A stretch of 64,000 bases of DNA from Flavobacterium sp. UBA6721 (lineage in GTDB: Bacteria; Bacteroidota; Bacteroidia; Flavobacteriales; Flavobacteriaceae), in NCBI GenBank assembly GCA_002454195.1, contig DKIJ01000030.1, positions 62,001 through 126,000 on the forward strand, read 5' to 3'. A program made the translations under genes and the position numbers. A model generated the notes under the pieces. It ran no database searches. It was not told the origin of the DNA and saw only the letters and a program-made list of their open reading frames with translations. Below, piece by piece: positions 61,455-64,000 of the stretch (positions are counted from its first letter, which is position 1; every line of letters starts with the position of its first letter).

Positions 61455-62510
61455 TTGCGGGCTTTCCTGATGCCGGATAATTTTATCCAGCAGCCGGAGA
61501 ATACCCAGAATTACAACCGTTACGCTTACGTTCTTAACAATCCATTAATGTATACTGACCCAAGCGGAGAACTTGGATTTTTGGTTGCGGTGGGAATAGG
61601 AATGCTTGTTGCTGCCACAACTTATACGATGACGGCACTACTGGCCGATGTGCCATTTAGTGTTGGAGGGTTATTAAAAGCAACATTTATAGGTGCTGCC
61701 AGTGCAGCAGTTACCTTTGGTATAGGTAGTGCAGCAAGTTCGATGTTTAGTACGCCAGCTATGGGATTTTGGCAAGGTGCATACCAAGGGGCTGTAATTG
61801 GTGCTATAACTGGGGCTGGTGGTGTTGCTGCAAACGCTATTTTTACTGGCCAAAGTATAACATTAAAAGCTGTCTTAGGTGGGGCTGCTGTTGGTGGGCT
61901 TGTAGGAGGTGTAGTTGGAGGAATACAGGCACAAAATAGAATGGGGGATTTTTATAATGCTTGTGATAAAATGGGTATAACTCCAGATGATCCTGTTCCA
62001 GCAACAGATGATTTTATTAGTGAGGCTCAAAGGAATTTTTTCCCAGATGCTCCCATGGACAAAGTGAAAAACTTTAGTGTTGAAAATCTTTCTGATGGAG
62101 CAAAAAAAGTTTTTGCAATGAAACCAGATACTTATGGAGTTACTTTTGCCCGTTCAGCAAATGGGGTTCTTACAGGAAATTCATCAGTATATTTTAATCC
62201 CAATACTGCATTTACTAGTGCTAAAACCTTATATTTTGCAATGGGGCATGAGTTTGTTCATGTTTCTCAATACGCATCTTTAATAGGTAATAATGTATCA
62301 ATTTTAAATCAACCAGGATTTCAAGACATGCTTGAATTTCATGCTTATAGTTATCAGCATAATGTGTTAGGAGATCAGTTTAGAGGAACAATGTTTACAC
62401 CTGATGTAGTCAGGGAATTTTCTAAAAATCCATTTTTTGGAATGACAAATTATATTAATTATAGTTGGGCAAATAATACTAGTTTTATGTATCCATTTAT
62501 AAAAAAATAA
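61455..62510 (+). CDS. Orphan Rhs C-terminal module with HExxH metallopeptidase (DUF4157-like)
   Basis: This module begins inside the Rhs core (RAFLMPDNFIQQPENTQNYN, TTG at 61455 or ATG at 61470). It repeats the Gly/Ala-rich pre-toxin stretch with bases nearly identical to 52764-53000. It then switches to an unrelated tail with MGHEFVHVSQYASL (HExxHxxQ) and, about 25 residues later, LEFHAYSYQH, which supplies a third-ligand Glu. This matches DUF4157-type gluzincin peptidases. It lacks a signal and an Rhs shell, so it is a silent cassette or a remnant. An exported immunity candidate follows by two bases. Confidence 0.8.
   Translation: MRAFLMPDNFIQQPENTQNYNRYAYVLNNPLMYTDPSGELGFLVAVGIGMLVAATTYTMTALLADVPFSVGGLLKATFIGAASAAVTFGIGSAASSMFSTPAMGFWQGAYQGAVIGAITGAGGVAANAIFTGQSITLKAVLGGAAVGGLVGGVVGGIQAQNRMGDFYNACDKMGITPDDPVPATDDFISEAQRNFFPDAPMDKVKNFSVENLSDGAKKVFAMKPDTYGVTFARSANGVLTGNSSVYFNPNTAFTSAKTLYFAMGHEFVHVSQYASLIGNNVSILNQPGFQDMLEFHAYSYQHNVLGDQFRGTMFTPDVVREFSKNPFFGMTNYINYSWANNTSFMYPFIKK
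61539..61651. repeat. Rhs conserved-core tract, identical to 52833-52945
   Basis: The 113-base partner of the tract in the main Rhs gene. Differences start immediately outside it (C versus T at 61538, G versus A at 61652), suggesting recent recombination or gene conversion. Confidence 0.85.
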
Positions 62511-62512
62511 AT

Positions 62513-63292
62513 ATGAAAAATTTTATAATTATATTGTTTGTGTTATGTTCAATAGATGTTTTTGCTCAAAAAGCTTCTGTAGAATTGTCTATTGGGTGGA
62601 GAAAAAAGAAGTCAAATAGTTGGAAAGGATATAAATTAGAAGAAACCCCTTTTTTAGATATTACTTATATTAATAATAGCGATAATCCCATTTATTTTTT
62701 GAAAGTTCCTAAAAATTTTGATTTTGGAATAAGTTGGTCAAAATACAATTTAAAACAAATAATAAAAAAGGATAATTATTTGAAGAACTTAAAAAGACAT
62801 TATGATGAAAAATACTCAGTAGTTATCTCTCCTCATTTTATGAATCATTATTGGGAGGTTTTAGATGATGGAGTTAAATTTATTGAAGAACATGAGTCTA
62901 GTTTTTTAAACGAAGATTTACATAATATTTACAAAAATTTTTATAAGGATTATAAGATCATAGAAAATCCGTTTTTTTTTAATATGAATAATGATGAAAA
63001 GATTGTCACAGAAGAAAATATTGCGACAAAATTCCGTGATTTTTTTGTTTTTTTAAAACCAGGTGAAAAATACATAAACAGTTATGATTTAACAGGATTT
63101 TATATTTTGGGTGGGGAGTATAATTTTAGTTTGAGTACTAATCAATTAAATGATTTTGTAGAAACCTTTTTTTTGCCAGCTAAAAAAAGGTTCAAGAAAG
63201 AATTTTTACCACTTAAAGTAAATGATTATAATTTATATAGTGGAAAAATTAAAACTAATGATGTAAATATAGTTTTTCATAGTTTAGAATAA
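62513..63292 (+). CDS. Exported immunity candidate for the second metallopeptidase module
   Basis: This 259-residue protein has a signal peptide (IIILFVLCSIDVFAQ). A beta-rich N-terminal half with ITYINNSDNPIYFLKVPKNFDFGISW is similar in pattern to the lipoprotein at 60771. The C-terminal half contains FRDFFVFLKPGEKYINSYDL and YNFSLSTNQLNDF, possibly an Ig-like fold. It starts two bases after the toxin stop. The family is unknown to me; the immunity role is inferred from position and export. Confidence 0.65.
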   Translation: MKNFIIILFVLCSIDVFAQKASVELSIGWRKKKSNSWKGYKLEETPFLDITYINNSDNPIYFLKVPKNFDFGISWSKYNLKQIIKKDNYLKNLKRHYDEKYSVVISPHFMNHYWEVLDDGVKFIEEHESSFLNEDLHNIYKNFYKDYKIIENPFFFNMNNDEKIVTEENIATKFRDFFVFLKPGEKYINSYDLTGFYILGGEYNFSLSTNQLNDFVETFFLPAKKRFKKEFLPLKVNDYNLYSGKIKTNDVNIVFHSLE

Positions 63293-63320
63293 TTATAAAT
63301 CTGTTTTACGTTCTTTCCTG

Positions 63321-64000
63321 ATGCCGGATAATTTTATCCAGCAACCGGAGAATACCCAAAATTACAACCGTTACACTTACGTTCTTAATAATCCATTGAA
63401 GTATACAGATCCTAGCGGGGAATTATTTGGACTGGATGATCTAGCGGTGGCAATAATTATTGGTGCTGTAGTTAGTGGAGCTACTTATACATTGACAGCT
63501 TTACTAACTGATGTGCCTTTTAGTGTGGGAGGTCTTGCAAAATCCATGTTTATTGGAGCTGCTAGTGGCGCAGTAACTTTTGGTATAGGTAGTGGTGCCG
63601 AGAATTTATTTACTAATTTCTTCTCTAGAGCTGCTTTTCAATCTTTGGCTCACGGTACTTTTCAGGGAGGAATGACGGCTATAAGTGGCGGAAAGTTCTG
63701 GAGTGGTTTTGCAGCGGGAGCATTGAGTAGTATTGCGGCAAGTGCATGGAGTGGTGGTAATGCTAATCAATGGCAAGGTCTGGGAGGTAATTTTGCGCAT
63801 AGTGATTTGGGTACTATTGCTTTTGGAACGGTTTCAGGAGGAGCAGCCGCTAAACTCACAGGAGGAAACTTTTGGCAAGGAGCTGTTACAGGTTTGTTTG
63901 TCTCTGCATTGAATCATGTGGCGACAAAGATGGAGCAACGTCAAGATTTGATAGGAAGATTAGAAGCCGCAGGTTATAATGATCCGAGAGCTTATGCTAA
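63321..64000 (+). CDS. Orphan Rhs C-terminal module, cut by the window end
   Basis: The frame opens after a stop at 63285-63287. It reads LRSFLMPDNFIQQPENTQNYN, the Rhs core end (KYTDPSGELFG) and the Gly/Ala-rich pre-toxin region, which parallels the main Rhs protein (GKFWSGFAAGALSSIAASAW, GNANQWQGLGGNFAHSDLG). A new tail starts at SALNHVATKMEQRQDLIGRLEAAG and runs off the window. The first ATG is at 63321. Bases 63753-63829 are almost identical to the corresponding part of the main gene. The toxin type is not visible. Confidence 0.8.
   Translation, partial: MPDNFIQQPENTQNYNRYTYVLNNPLKYTDPSGELFGLDDLAVAIIIGAVVSGATYTLTALLTDVPFSVGGLAKSMFIGAASGAVTFGIGSGAENLFTNFFSRAAFQSLAHGTFQGGMTAISGGKFWSGFAAGALSSIAASAWSGGNANQWQGLGGNFAHSDLGTIAFGTVSGGAAAKLTGGNFWQGAVTGLFVSALNHVATKMEQRQDLIGRLEAAGYNDPRAYA

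Overview
The window looks like a chromosomal segment of a Flavobacterium-like member of the Bacteroidota. It is AT-rich, and several genes are preceded by the Bacteroidota promoter pattern (TTG, about 19-20 bases, TAnnTTTG). It encodes a type IX secretion (T9SS) sorting domain, HU-CCDC81/SPOR and GxxExxY proteins, a carotenoid (lycopene) cyclase, and housekeeping genes of flavobacterial type. No rRNA, tRNA or CRISPR array was recognised. All calls come from reading the sequence; no database search was possible.

Positions 1-31,400 are mostly core genome. A leftward RND efflux operon (adaptor, pump, start of the outer-membrane channel) is followed by an HD hydrolase, an acyl-ACP desaturase and PlsC. 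Next come rnpA, the protease ctpA, a tandem-OmpA protein, a DUF4837-type lipoprotein, an MltD-like LysM transglycosylase and pgk. After two small gene ruins (AraC C-terminus and IS200/IS605 TnpA C-terminus) come the delta' clamp-loader subunit, a DoxX-like protein, a thioesterase, recA, a second acyltransferase, GxxExxY, trpS, dprA, an HU-CCDC81/SPOR protein and a TlpA-like thioredoxin. A carbohydrate island holds an AraC regulator, a broken beta-helix gene and an intact GH2 lipoprotein.

Positions 31,400-46,800 hold a RelE/ParE toxin-antitoxin pair, a U32 peptidase, a bacilliredoxin and a metal-homeostasis block. In that block a TonB receptor (with an internal stop), a thioredoxin and lycopene cyclase form one overlapping operon. 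It diverges from an Nramp transporter fused to a universal-stress domain, which is followed by a DtxR/MntR repressor. FeoA, FeoB and a 42-residue Cys-rich Feo partner lie beyond. A perfect inverted repeat covers the TonB operon -7 element, and a weaker copy lies at the feoAB start site, so both may be regulated by the neighbouring repressor. SCO1, EamA and SDR genes follow.

Positions 46,900-64,000 form a polymorphic-toxin (Rhs) locus. A small T9SS-tagged protein and a 2187-residue SpvB/FG-GAP/Rhs protein end in a GIY-YIG-like toxin with an adjacent immunity candidate. Downstream lie three displaced Rhs C-terminal modules. Two of them carry HExxH metallopeptidase motifs and are paired with exported immunity candidates. 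Between the main gene and these orphans sits a compact foreign module: XRE regulator, SymE-like protein, CHC2/TOPRIM primase-ATPase, two tyrosine recombinases (the second lacking key catalytic residues), and an approximately 0.7 kb GC-rich hairpin-dense non-coding tract. This module is the best candidate for an undescribed mobile or cassette-shuffling system.
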